Positions 5,736 to 12,407 of a DNA stretch of 25,922 bases are shown here, piece after piece. This DNA is from a virus. A program made the translations under genes and the position numbers. Positions within the stretch are counted from its first letter, which is position 1, and each line of letters begins with the position of its first letter. The notes under the pieces are model-generated. The model was given only the letters and a program-made list of their open reading frames with translations. It did not search any database and had not been told where the DNA came from. The DNA lies in IMG/VR virus record IMGVR_UViG_3300026120_000007, positions 1-25,922 of that record. The stretch is one strand, 5' to 3'.

Positions 5736-6808
5736 GACACACAGACGAAAGAGACGCATTCGACAGGTACGGAGCTACGATGAGTGGCTACCTGTACGCC
5801 CTAGACAGTGCAAGTGACGCTTGGGGCTCTCCCTTCATCGCTTTTCCAGCCCTCCCTGACGAGATAGACTTTACAAGAGAAAACAGCTTCGACGTCGTGG
5901 TTAACCAACTGTACCCTGATGGAATACACATCTACAGGGGTACACAGCCCTTAGAGATCCCTATGTCGTTCGTGCTTCACGCGTACGACTACGATTACTG
6001 CAACGGACCGCACGGACTGGTAGAAATTGCCTCGAAACTCCACTCACTCGCCCTTCCCTTGTCAAGAGGAGGGGAAGCGAAGGATACCAGTGTACCTACG
6101 GCTCAGGACGAGAAGAAGAAGGACGAAGATGGTGAGGCCGACCCTGACGAAGCAGTCGACGAAGCAGTCGACGAAGCAGGTCAGAGCGTGGAGTCTAAAG
6201 ATAAAAGCTCCCCTGACGACAATGTCACGGTTGCTCAGTCTAATCGAAACCGATTAGAAACTAGCAGTAGAATTAGCAAAAGTATAGGCGCGGAAGGTAA
6301 TGTTCCGACGTGGCCGCCTGTCTGCGTTATGAGGTTGATGGTTTCGGGTCAGAGAGGCGTACATTGCATCGGGTACTTGAAGCGCGTATCTGTCAAGTTT
6401 AAGGGTCCGTGGCTTAACGAAAAACCAAAAGATGCTGGCAGAGACTACGCAACGTCCGAGGAGCTTAGAGGTAGAAAGCCGGGGCAGAACTTACCTACCG
6501 CCTTGGAGGCGAGCTTTACCTTCGTACACGCCCCTGGTTATCGGAACAAGTTTTCAGTTGATGACGACAGTGCTTACTACGATGAGCGCATAGGTGTGTT
6601 TAACCAGACGTTCGGTGAATACGTACATGACCACTTCTACGACACTATAGACGTATCAACTGGGGGTGGTGCCGTGTCTATACGCACGGTAAAAGACCGA
6701 AGGGTGGCCGTGAAGGACGAAAACGGAAAAATTCTGTACACTTACTCAGACCAATCCAGCCAGATTAGAGGTGAGCGGGCTAGGCAGGCTACGCAGAACG
6801 GAGGTTAA
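5732..6808 (+). CDS. Baseplate / tail-tube-cap-like structural protein
   Basis: 358 residues from ATG 5732, which overlaps the tape measure stop (ATGA); an in-frame start at 5699 would lie inside that gene and is less likely. The N-terminal domain (about 10-110) contains GYLYALDSASDAWGSP, DEIDFTRENSFDVVVNQ and PLEIPMSFVLHAYDYDY. The C-terminal half has PPVCVMRLMVSGQRGVHCIG, YLKRVSVKFKGPW and LPTALEASFTFVHAPGY. The pattern of a central strand, then 'xVxVxFxxPW...LPxxLExSFTF', is what I associate with baseplate proteins that cap or nucleate the tail tube (T4 gp48/gp54/gp53-like). Its place just after the tape measure agrees. Between the halves is a disordered acidic linker (about 110-190) with a DEAV tandem repeat. 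The exact T4 equivalent is not certain. Confidence 0.65.
   Translation: MRHTDERDAFDRYGATMSGYLYALDSASDAWGSPFIAFPALPDEIDFTRENSFDVVVNQLYPDGIHIYRGTQPLEIPMSFVLHAYDYDYCNGPHGLVEIASKLHSLALPLSRGGEAKDTSVPTAQDEKKKDEDGEADPDEAVDEAVDEAGQSVESKDKSSPDDNVTVAQSNRNRLETSSRISKSIGAEGNVPTWPPVCVMRLMVSGQRGVHCIGYLKRVSVKFKGPWLNEKPKDAGRDYATSEELRGRKPGQNLPTALEASFTFVHAPGYRNKFSVDDDSAYYDERIGVFNQTFGEYVHDHFYDTIDVSTGGGAVSIRTVKDRRVAVKDENGKILYTYSDQSSQIRGERARQATQNGG
6146..6180 (+). repeat. 12-base tandem repeat encoding DEAV
   Basis: gacgaagcagtc is present twice in perfect tandem (6146-6157, 6158-6169), followed by a partial third copy (6170-6180). It encodes DEAVDEAVDEAG in the acidic linker of the baseplate-like protein. Such repeats often vary in copy number by slippage. 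Confidence 0.85.
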
Positions 6809-8739
6809 GACCACTTAAACGTAGTCCCTTTTGTCTCTTTTGTTGCCGTAAGAACGTAGTCAGCGTACTTCTCAGTCTCTTCGTGGTGGTCAACTAAGAA
6901 GATGAGTATGCGTCTTTTGTGTGCGACCTCTTTCAAGTACGTCAGTATATTGTGTCGGACTACGCCATCTTGAGAGTTGATGACCTCGTCGTACCATCGG
7001 TATCCGACTTTAGAAGGTACATTGCCAAGTTCAGCTAACGTCTCGGACACGATCAGGTTTGTAAGACCTGACTCGCCCTTCGAGTTCCCCTCTACGCGCA
7101 CGCTTCCGTATCGGTTACGCGCGTCCACGATAAGTTCTGCGCGACTCTCCCCGCTCTTGAGTTCCTTGCTCGTAGAATAGTTGATCGCTAGAGTGCCGCC
7201 TGTCAATCTCTCGGATATGCGCGTCGATATGGCGGTCATAGGGCGGACGGCATCACGAAGGATCATGTTAGGTATGCCAGCAGGGCTAAAAGCCTTTGAC
7301 CAGTAATCGCCTATGAGCGAAACCTGCTCGGCTTCAGCAAGCATCTCGGCTGCTTTTTTAAGGCGGTCTTCGCAGCTTCTGAGTGCTTTTCTTCGCTCTT
7401 TTACGATGACCTTAGCTTGCACGACTTCGGCGTCAGTGACCTCTTCCGACAGGCTCTTGATTTTGGTCTCAAGTGCCGTTATCTCGTTTTCACTGCGCGT
7501 AGCTGATGTTTCCGCGCTCTCGTACTTCAAGCTCAACTTTCGCACTTCGTTTGATCCGTTGTCCTCCAGCTTAGCCTCGACACCGTCCATTTTGTCATCG
7601 AGTTCGTCTAAAGTGGAGTCCCAAGCAAGACACGCATCCTCAGCCTCATTCCACGATTCCTCAGCCTTTTTCTTGGCAGCCTTTAGGCGTTTGATCTCGT
7701 CTTCGCTATGCTTCTTGTCCCAGTCCTTTCCGCATGTAGGGCATACGTCAGGTTCGCCGCTGGCGTCTTTCAAAGCTTTTTTTGACGCAGACAGGTCAGC
7801 TTTCCTGTCTGCTCGGACACTGACCCACTTATCGCGGTCGTGGCGAGCCTGCTTCGCCTTTGATTTGACTTCGAGAAGCTCTTTGCGTAAAGCCTCGTGC
7901 TTCTCGGCTACCTTAACCTCTGCGTCAGCGATGCTTTTCTTAATACGCTTCATGTCCTCACGGAAACCCTTCACAGACTCCGCAAGCGCGGCAATGTCAC
8001 CTTCTGCTTTTTTAATCTCGGGTTTCCTTTTCTTGAGTTCGTCTGCGTAAGACTCTTCCGCCTCTTTCAGATCCTCCTTGGCTTCCTCAAGGGCTTCTTT
8101 AGCCTCCTCAACGTTGCTGCGGGCTTCTTCCTGCGCACGCTGCTCGCTTATGAGGTCGCTCTTGAACGCTGAACTCGCTTTTTTGACCTTGCCGTGGAGA
8201 ACGTCCCACGAAGGCTGGTTCAGTGCGGACATTACAATGTGGACAGTGTCAGCTTGTGAGAGTCTGTTGAACTTCAAAGAGTCTCCGTCGACGTACACAG
8301 TCCACTCTGCCAGCTTGGGAGGCAGTCCGATGGCGTTCGACAAATCTTCCCGCGTAACAGTAGTGCGGTTTCGCTCAATCGGTGCATTGTCGCCTATCGT
8401 GTACCGAAGACCTTCCCCTGTTGATCCTACTTCGGCACACTTGTACCCGTTTTCTACGAGAAGCTTGCTCCCGTTAAGTGTAGCATTTACAGCTACGTAA
8501 GTGTTGCCTTCATCCTTGTAGCTGTAGTGACCTATCTTAGCGTACCTGCCTGGGACTCCTAAAAGCGCACGGCTAAGGGCTTCCCCGAGAGCTGTCTTGC
8601 CTGAGCCTACTGACTTTAGCTTACCGTGTCCCGTCAAGTTTTGACCGTTTACCAGTATTAAACCGTACTCAGGGAACGTGATAGTGTCTTCCCGTACCGT
8701 AGCCCAGTTTCTTAGTGTGATGGATTGTATGCGTAACAT
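6805..8739 (-). CDS. Rad50/SbcC-like SMC ATPase (T4 gp46-like recombination nuclease subunit)
   Basis: 644 residues. Rad50-type ATPases pair with an Mre11/SbcD/gp47 nuclease to process DNA ends for recombination-dependent replication. Seen: Walker A SVGSGKTA (residues 43-50); a long N-terminal coiled coil (about 195-325); a zinc hook CPTC (Cys333, Cys336); a return coiled coil (about 345-475); SPAGIPNMILRDAVRPM (485-501); a signature-like GNSKGESGLTNLI (551-563); a Walker B-type region GYRWYDEV (Asp584, Glu585); and a terminal VDHH switch histidine (about 617-619). The overall order and short arms fit phage gp46. No gp47-like partner is in the window. The gene lies on the opposite strand between tail genes, overlaps the upstream convergent gene by 4 bases, and is 13 bases from the divergent SWIM-protein gene. 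Confidence 0.93.
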   Translation of the reverse strand: MLRIQSITLRNWATVREDTITFPEYGLILVNGQNLTGHGKLKSVGSGKTALGEALSRALLGVPGRYAKIGHYSYKDEGNTYVAVNATLNGSKLLVENGYKCAEVGSTGEGLRYTIGDNAPIERNRTTVTREDLSNAIGLPPKLAEWTVYVDGDSLKFNRLSQADTVHIVMSALNQPSWDVLHGKVKKASSAFKSDLISEQRAQEEARSNVEEAKEALEEAKEDLKEAEESYADELKKRKPEIKKAEGDIAALAESVKGFREDMKRIKKSIADAEVKVAEKHEALRKELLEVKSKAKQARHDRDKWVSVRADRKADLSASKKALKDASGEPDVCPTCGKDWDKKHSEDEIKRLKAAKKKAEESWNEAEDACLAWDSTLDELDDKMDGVEAKLEDNGSNEVRKLSLKYESAETSATRSENEITALETKIKSLSEEVTDAEVVQAKVIVKERRKALRSCEDRLKKAAEMLAEAEQVSLIGDYWSKAFSPAGIPNMILRDAVRPMTAISTRISERLTGGTLAINYSTSKELKSGESRAELIVDARNRYGSVRVEGNSKGESGLTNLIVSETLAELGNVPSKVGYRWYDEVINSQDGVVRHNILTYLKEVAHKRRILIFLVDHHEETEKYADYVLTATKETKGTTFKWS

Positions 8740-8742
8740 TGA

Positions 8743-8749
8743 TAGTTAG
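8743..8749 (+). promoter_or_regulatory. Start-proximal motif TAGTTAG
   Basis: TAGTTAG lies 3 bases before ATG 8753 in a 13-base spacer between divergent genes. There is no Shine-Dalgarno sequence. Upstream translation cannot reach it, so a promoter role is more likely than a translational one. Confidence 0.45.
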
Positions 8750-8752
8750 AAC

Positions 8753-10393
8753 ATGGAAAAGCCTAAAAGAGGATACCGTCTAGTAGTTGGCCTAGGGAAC
8801 AAGGTGTACAGCCTTGCCGACTGGTCGCGCGAAGTATCCCTGAAAAAAGGAAGAAGAAGCTACCCCGAAGGGCTTAGACTCGGGGCTAGGCGCGACCTGT
8901 TTGATTACATCGACAACGACGAAGGTGTACGCCAGTTCCTTCTGACCTACGAGTTCGGTGACGATGACTTTAACAAGAAACCTGACTTTGACGGCGAGTT
9001 TTCTGTGAAAGCAGCGGAGCTTGTTGACGTTGAAGAGGTACACCCTGGGTTAAACGAGAATTTAGAGGACGTGTACGGGGTCGATGAAAATGAGCTGGCA
9101 ATATGCAGGCACATGTTCGAGGATATGTCGGTGTACGAAGCTTACCAGCATGGTGAGATTCATCCGCTACTAGAGAAGCTCACGTTCTCCCAGCTGTACG
9201 ACATCTCCGAACCTAAGCGCAAGGTTAGGGCAGAGACCGTACGCGGACCGTCGCTTCAGATGAGCGCAGGCGAAGACACTGAGACGTATTACTTCAACTT
9301 TAAGTCCTTCCCGAGCACTACAGGTCTGCGCCACAAAGGGTATATCCGCTTCTTCAAGCCACGCGGAATGATTTCTCCAGACGACTACCGCCCCATGGAG
9401 AACTTAGACTGCTTCGTAGACTGTACTTGCCCTGACTACAGGTACCGATGGGCATGGGCAAACAAGCAACGAGGGTCTAGCGCGGTCGGTCCAGGCAGCC
9501 TTAATCTGTGCCTTAACCGCGCACCTCGAAAAACCAACCCAACAGGGACACCTGGTCTCTGCAAGCACCTGTTGCATCTGTCTGATTACGTCTACGGGAC
9601 TACGACCACGTTTGGAGGGTCTGGGGCAGACGATTCGCCTGTAATGCGCAGGATTGTGAAGTACGCAGATAAGCGGTGGACTGATTTGGATTCTGAACTT
9701 CAGCGTGCAAAAGAACGTGAGCAGGCGTACTCTAAACGTGCAACTAGGTACGCTGTAGGTGATGTACCAAGACCAGACGGAGAGGTACACATTCCAGCCA
9801 GACCAGACGACATAGAAGTACCCGATCCTCCTACCTTAGACGACCCAGACGATCTTGGATCAGAGGTCGTTACTGCGCCTGACGTCCCCGAAGACCCCGA
9901 GGATGCCCGTCCTACAGGCTTCTTAAATCAAGTACTGAACGCGGCAAGGCGCGGAGCTGAGACTATAGGAAGCTCAGTACGTAACTGGACAAACCGCTTT
10001 TCACGTCCGTTCCGTAGAGGGACTGACTCCACCGAAGAAACTCTCCAATCTCGGAGAGTATGTATAACAGGAACCAAAACAGCCATGAGCATCAAGCAAT
10101 CCATAAAAACAATACGCAGTCTCCGCGAGAACGAAGAACTTGTTGACGAGCTGCCCGACGCCCCTGCTGCACCTTCGGAGGAAGGCGAAGTAGAAGGTCA
10201 AGGCGAGAAAGCTATCGACATTCTCACGCAGATCCTTAACCAGCTCCAAGAACTCGTCCAAGTTGAAAAAGGCGAAGGCGAGGAGATAGAAGACGTCGAA
10301 GATGACCTCGAAGACCTCGAAGACAACATCGAGGGTGACCTTGAGGGCATCGCTGACGAAGGTGACGGCGAAGACTTCAACCCTGAAAAGTAA
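8753..10393 (+). CDS. Virion-associated-like protein with a SWIM-type zinc finger
   Basis: 546 residues. The central part contains FVDCTCPDYRYRWAWANKQR (222-240) and, about 30 residues on, TPGLCKHLLHLSDYV (266-280). The cysteines and histidine (Cys224, Cys226, Cys270, His272) match the SWIM pattern CxC...CxH, which binds zinc and is linked to DNA or protein binding. Between them lies LNLCLNRAPRKTNPTG, a pattern I recall from structural proteins of large phages. After about residue 340 the protein is proline- and acid-rich and low in complexity, and the last 60 residues are extremely acidic. There is an abrupt change near residues 425-445, where a hairpin and internal ATG (10085) suggest a separate or alternative product. 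Function is unknown; the context among tail and virion genes suggests a virion protein. Confidence 0.7.
   Translation: MEKPKRGYRLVVGLGNKVYSLADWSREVSLKKGRRSYPEGLRLGARRDLFDYIDNDEGVRQFLLTYEFGDDDFNKKPDFDGEFSVKAAELVDVEEVHPGLNENLEDVYGVDENELAICRHMFEDMSVYEAYQHGEIHPLLEKLTFSQLYDISEPKRKVRAETVRGPSLQMSAGEDTETYYFNFKSFPSTTGLRHKGYIRFFKPRGMISPDDYRPMENLDCFVDCTCPDYRYRWAWANKQRGSSAVGPGSLNLCLNRAPRKTNPTGTPGLCKHLLHLSDYVYGTTTTFGGSGADDSPVMRRIVKYADKRWTDLDSELQRAKEREQAYSKRATRYAVGDVPRPDGEVHIPARPDDIEVPDPPTLDDPDDLGSEVVTAPDVPEDPEDARPTGFLNQVLNAARRGAETIGSSVRNWTNRFSRPFRRGTDSTEETLQSRRVCITGTKTAMSIKQSIKTIRSLRENEELVDELPDAPAAPSEEGEVEGQGEKAIDILTQILNQLQELVQVEKGEGEEIEDVEDDLEDLEDNIEGDLEGIADEGDGEDFNPEK
10040..10059 (+). other. Hairpin inside the SWIM-protein gene
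   Basis: ACTCTCC (10040-10046) and GGAGAGT (10053-10059) form a perfect 7-bp stem with a 6-base loop. No U-tract follows, so it is not a standard terminator. It lies 25 bases before internal ATG 10085 and could affect translation or RNA processing there. Confidence 0.5.
10085..10393 (+). CDS. Possible internally initiated acidic protein (alternative start in the same frame)
   Basis: An in-frame ATG at 10085 would give 102 residues: MSIKQSIKTIRSLRENEEL, then a proline/acid linker, a short coiled coil (AIDILTQILNQLQELVQVE) and a very acidic tail. The DNA before it (hairpin, AGGA 14 bases upstream, then AACCAAAACAGCC) reads like a leader. The residues it encodes in frame (LQSRRVCITGTKTA) look unlike the acidic protein on either side. 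Codon choice after the ATG moves toward C-ending codons, as in the highly expressed genes here. Size and acidity recall small prohead-core or scaffold-type proteins, but that is a guess. It may equally be only the C-terminal domain of the long protein. Confidence 0.3.
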   Translation: MSIKQSIKTIRSLRENEELVDELPDAPAAPSEEGEVEGQGEKAIDILTQILNQLQELVQVEKGEGEEIEDVEDDLEDLEDNIEGDLEGIADEGDGEDFNPEK

Positions 10394-10399
10394 CCTGAC

Positions 10400-10891
10400 A
10401 TGGGACGCCAGCAAGAAGACGGATACCCGCAGCCGCTCACTCGCGTAACCGAGGTGCGCTGCCCCGCTATCGCAGACACAGTCTACGGAACGCGTAACGC
10501 GACTGCCCGCCTACGCGCTCAGAACCTGATCAAAGACTCAGGCTCACAAGTGCGTGCTACGCTGGTTACTCTCATTAACACAGGTGACACGGACATCACG
10601 GGCAAGCTCGTCGAAGCAGACAGCGACAACCCTTCGTCAGGGCGGTCAGACCTTGGTACCGCGATGGCAGTCAAGGCAGGCGGACAAGTCTCGCAGACGG
10701 TCTACCCCAACAAGGAGTTCGTCGAGTTCCGCACCACCAGCGGTGAAGGCGAGGTACGCATGCAGCTGACCTCAAGACTTCGCTGGAACGAGCTCGGTTT
10801 CCAGATTAAAGGGTACGGACCAGACCCGTTCTATCCGTTACGACTATGGCAACCGACAAACCTGAGCAGTTGGAGTGACGTCAACAAATGA
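10400..10891 (+). CDS. Small beta-rich virion-like protein
   Basis: 163 residues. After a polar start (MGRQQEDGYPQPLTRVTEVR) come alternating strands: VRATLVTLINTGDTDITGKL, then AMAVKAGGQVSQTVYPNKEF and VRMQLTSRLRW. This resembles an immunoglobulin-like or decoration-type beta sandwich. A similar order of strands occurs in the protein at 21488-21841, which may be a distant relative. Codon use favours C-ending codons (CGC, ATC, CTC), as in the sheath and tube genes, hinting at high expression. It begins 6 bases after the SWIM-protein stop, and its own stop overlaps the next start (ATGA). A head- or tail-surface protein is plausible, but no family is recognised. Confidence 0.6.
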   Translation: MGRQQEDGYPQPLTRVTEVRCPAIADTVYGTRNATARLRAQNLIKDSGSQVRATLVTLINTGDTDITGKLVEADSDNPSSGRSDLGTAMAVKAGGQVSQTVYPNKEFVEFRTTSGEGEVRMQLTSRLRWNELGFQIKGYGPDPFYPLRLWQPTNLSSWSDVNK

Positions 10892-11202
10892 CGCTGACCT
10901 ACAGGGACGGCACGAAGCTTTGCATACCTGACGACATCTTAATCGAACACATTCGATCACAGGTTGAAGCTTACGTGAACGCTGAGAGTCTGGTTGAAGA
11001 CTGCGGCGTAGAATCTGTGCAGGAGAAGCTCACGCAGTCTGACGAAGACCGTGTAAAGCAGCTCGTGAGGCAGGAACTTAAAGGACGGGACAACGAGAAG
11101 ATAATCTTTAAGCTCATCCAAAACGTCTTAGGGTCTCTGTTCAAAACTTTTTACGTCCGCAGATCCTTTTGGCGCGACTCTTTAAGCACTTCATCGCAAT
11201 AA
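10888..11202 (+). CDS. Small helical hypothetical protein
   Basis: 104 residues, starting at an ATG that overlaps the previous stop (ATGA), so it is translationally coupled. It is mainly helical and charged (VESVQEKLTQSDEDRVKQLV, then RQELKGRDNEKIIFKLIQ) and ends in an aromatic/basic part, GSLFKTFYVRRSFWRDSL. The closing F-Y-x-R-R-S-F-W pattern is seen in small uncharacterised phage proteins, though I cannot name the family. It belongs to the plus-strand operon with the structural genes on both sides. No signal peptide or membrane segment is visible. Confidence 0.6.
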   Translation: MTLTYRDGTKLCIPDDILIEHIRSQVEAYVNAESLVEDCGVESVQEKLTQSDEDRVKQLVRQELKGRDNEKIIFKLIQNVLGSLFKTFYVRRSFWRDSLSTSSQ

Positions 11203-11205
11203 GCC

Positions 11206-11718
11206 ATGTCCGAGAACAAGTACCTTCCAAAGCACCTTAGAAACGCTCTAAAAGACAGGCAGCGTAAGATAGACAAGGATCGATCAGACCATGAGCCTGT
11301 GGAGCCTTTGCACCGGGAGCTGTTGGATGCCGCAGACACAATGTCTCTCAGCGAACTGTCCGCCAAGCTTGGGGTACACCGAAACAGGCTAAGCGACTGG
11401 CTTAACTTCGGTGTCCCTGCGAAGGACGCTGCCGAAGTTAAAGCCATCTTAGGAGACGTCATGGGAGACGTCATGGGAGACGGCGACCTCGAACCTGGAA
11501 ACTCCGTAAAGGAAGCTGCGGACAAACTTCTACCTGAAGTTGACAAAGAGACTGCTTACGACAGACACAAGCGGGAAGCTGCCGAACGCGACAAAGAGAA
11601 GCGCAGGAAGATGGCGAGTAAAGCACCTGATTGGTACGACAACCCGAAGGACAATCGCCACAAAGCTATACGCACGCTTGGCGAGAAAAAAGACAGAAAC
11701 AGAAAGGGAAGCGCATGA
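11206..11718 (+). CDS. Helix-turn-helix-containing hypothetical protein
   Basis: 170 residues. Residues 46-70 (MSLSELSAKLGVHRNRLSDW, then LNFGVP) fit a helix-turn-helix: LSELSAKLGV for the first helix and turn, HRNRLSDWL for the recognition helix. Next come a GDVMGDVMGD repeat and a long, highly charged basic tail (ETAYDRHKREAAERDKEKRR). It would bind DNA, perhaps as a late regulator or a packaging/terminase-small-subunit-like factor, but nothing here decides between these. It starts 3 bases after the preceding stop, and the next gene overlaps its stop by ATGA. Confidence 0.6.
   Translation: MSENKYLPKHLRNALKDRQRKIDKDRSDHEPVEPLHRELLDAADTMSLSELSAKLGVHRNRLSDWLNFGVPAKDAAEVKAILGDVMGDVMGDGDLEPGNSVKEAADKLLPEVDKETAYDRHKREAAERDKEKRRKMASKAPDWYDNPKDNRHKAIRTLGEKKDRNRKGSA
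11452..11486 (+). repeat. 12-base tandem repeat encoding GDVM
   Basis: ggagacgtcatg occurs twice in tandem (11452-11463, 11464-11475), followed by a diverged partial third copy (ggagacggcgac). It encodes GDVMGDVMGDGD and directly follows the helix-turn-helix domain. Confidence 0.8.
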
Positions 11719-12092
11719 GCCAGTTAGATTACCAGTACGAGGCAGGCACGGCTGTGTGGTACGTTCACGGGAGTGATCGTATCGTTTACGGCGTCATAGA
11801 GTTATTCACTGGACACGCTCAGACTTACCCTGTCATCGAGGACAGCGGCTCAGCAACTGACCCTCACCGACCAGGTGACCCAGGCTCAAGCCCTGATCCC
11901 GTACATTACAGCAACGGAGGTAAGAACGTGCTCAAAACTCTCCAATACACCATCGGCTTGTACAACCTCGACGGTGAGCGCGTCGGGCATCTTGAAGGCG
12001 TACCTGAGTCCTCACTTTTCACAGACATTGACGATGCTTTAGCTGAGTACCGCCGCCGTCTCGTTGGATTCATCTCGCACTGGAGCACCTGA
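11715..12092 (+). CDS. Hypothetical protein
   Basis: 125 residues from ATG 11715, chosen over an upstream in-frame start because AAAGGGAAGC lies just ahead of it and it overlaps the previous stop (ATGA). The N-terminal part looks like a small beta domain (AGTAVWYVHGSDRIVYGVIE). A Gly/Pro/Asp-rich loop follows (SGSATDPHRPGDPGSSPDP), then LQYTIGLYNLDGERVGHLEG and a helical end (DDALAEYRRRLVGFISHW). It shares its last base pair of codons with the next start. I do not recognise the family; it lies just before the baseplate hub, so a virion or assembly role is possible. Confidence 0.6.
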   Translation: MSQLDYQYEAGTAVWYVHGSDRIVYGVIELFTGHAQTYPVIEDSGSATDPHRPGDPGSSPDPVHYSNGGKNVLKTLQYTIGLYNLDGERVGHLEGVPESSLFTDIDDALAEYRRRLVGFISHWST

Positions 12093-12397
12093 TGACGGAC
12101 GAAGAGATAGCACGTGTTAAATCCGAAAAGCTGAATACCGCATCTGAATCCCTGTCTCAATCCGCTGACAGGCTTCTTGAAGCACCTCGCGATGACTTGA
12201 CCAGCCCAAAAACGCCCTCCCACTCCATACCTCTGAGCAAGGACGCGAAAGCCTACGCCAGACGCAGTGGAATGAATGCTTTGAAAAAGCAACCGTCACA
12301 GTTTCAAAAGGTGAACGCTCAAATCACGAACCCAGGCAAGAAGGACGAGTTCAAGAACACTGACGTAGGAGAATACACTGACGGCACGAAGGCGTAG
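12092..12397 (+). CDS. Small hydrophilic hypothetical protein
   Basis: 101 residues, with its start overlapping the previous stop (TGATG). The composition is polar and probably largely disordered: EKLNTASESLSQSADRLLEA is helical, then LTSPKTPSHSIPLSKDAKAY, then basic/polar residues to the end. It has no cysteines, membrane segment or recognisable motif. It ends with TAG directly against the TAGTTAAG motif of the hub gene. Confidence 0.55.
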   Translation: MTDEEIARVKSEKLNTASESLSQSADRLLEAPRDDLTSPKTPSHSIPLSKDAKAYARRSGMNALKKQPSQFQKVNAQITNPGKKDEFKNTDVGEYTDGTKA

Positions 12398-12405
12398 TAG
12401 TTAAG
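12398..12405 (+). promoter_or_regulatory. TAGTTAAG motif ahead of the baseplate hub gene
   Basis: An exact TAGTTAAG lies 2 bases before ATG 12408, with context GTAGTAGTTAAGCT. There is no purine-rich ribosome site. TAAG could only pair with the extreme 3' end of 16S rRNA, which would place it too near the start for usual spacing. Confidence 0.5.
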
Positions 12406-12407
12406 CT

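Noticed and set aside
7313-8050. Plus-strand ORF of 245 codons opposite the Rad50-like gene
   Set aside because: Ser/Phe/Leu-rich antisense of a Lys/Glu-rich coiled coil, a usual artefact.
10040-10059. Hairpin as a rho-independent terminator
   Set aside because: No T-run follows the stem, and it lies inside an open reading frame.
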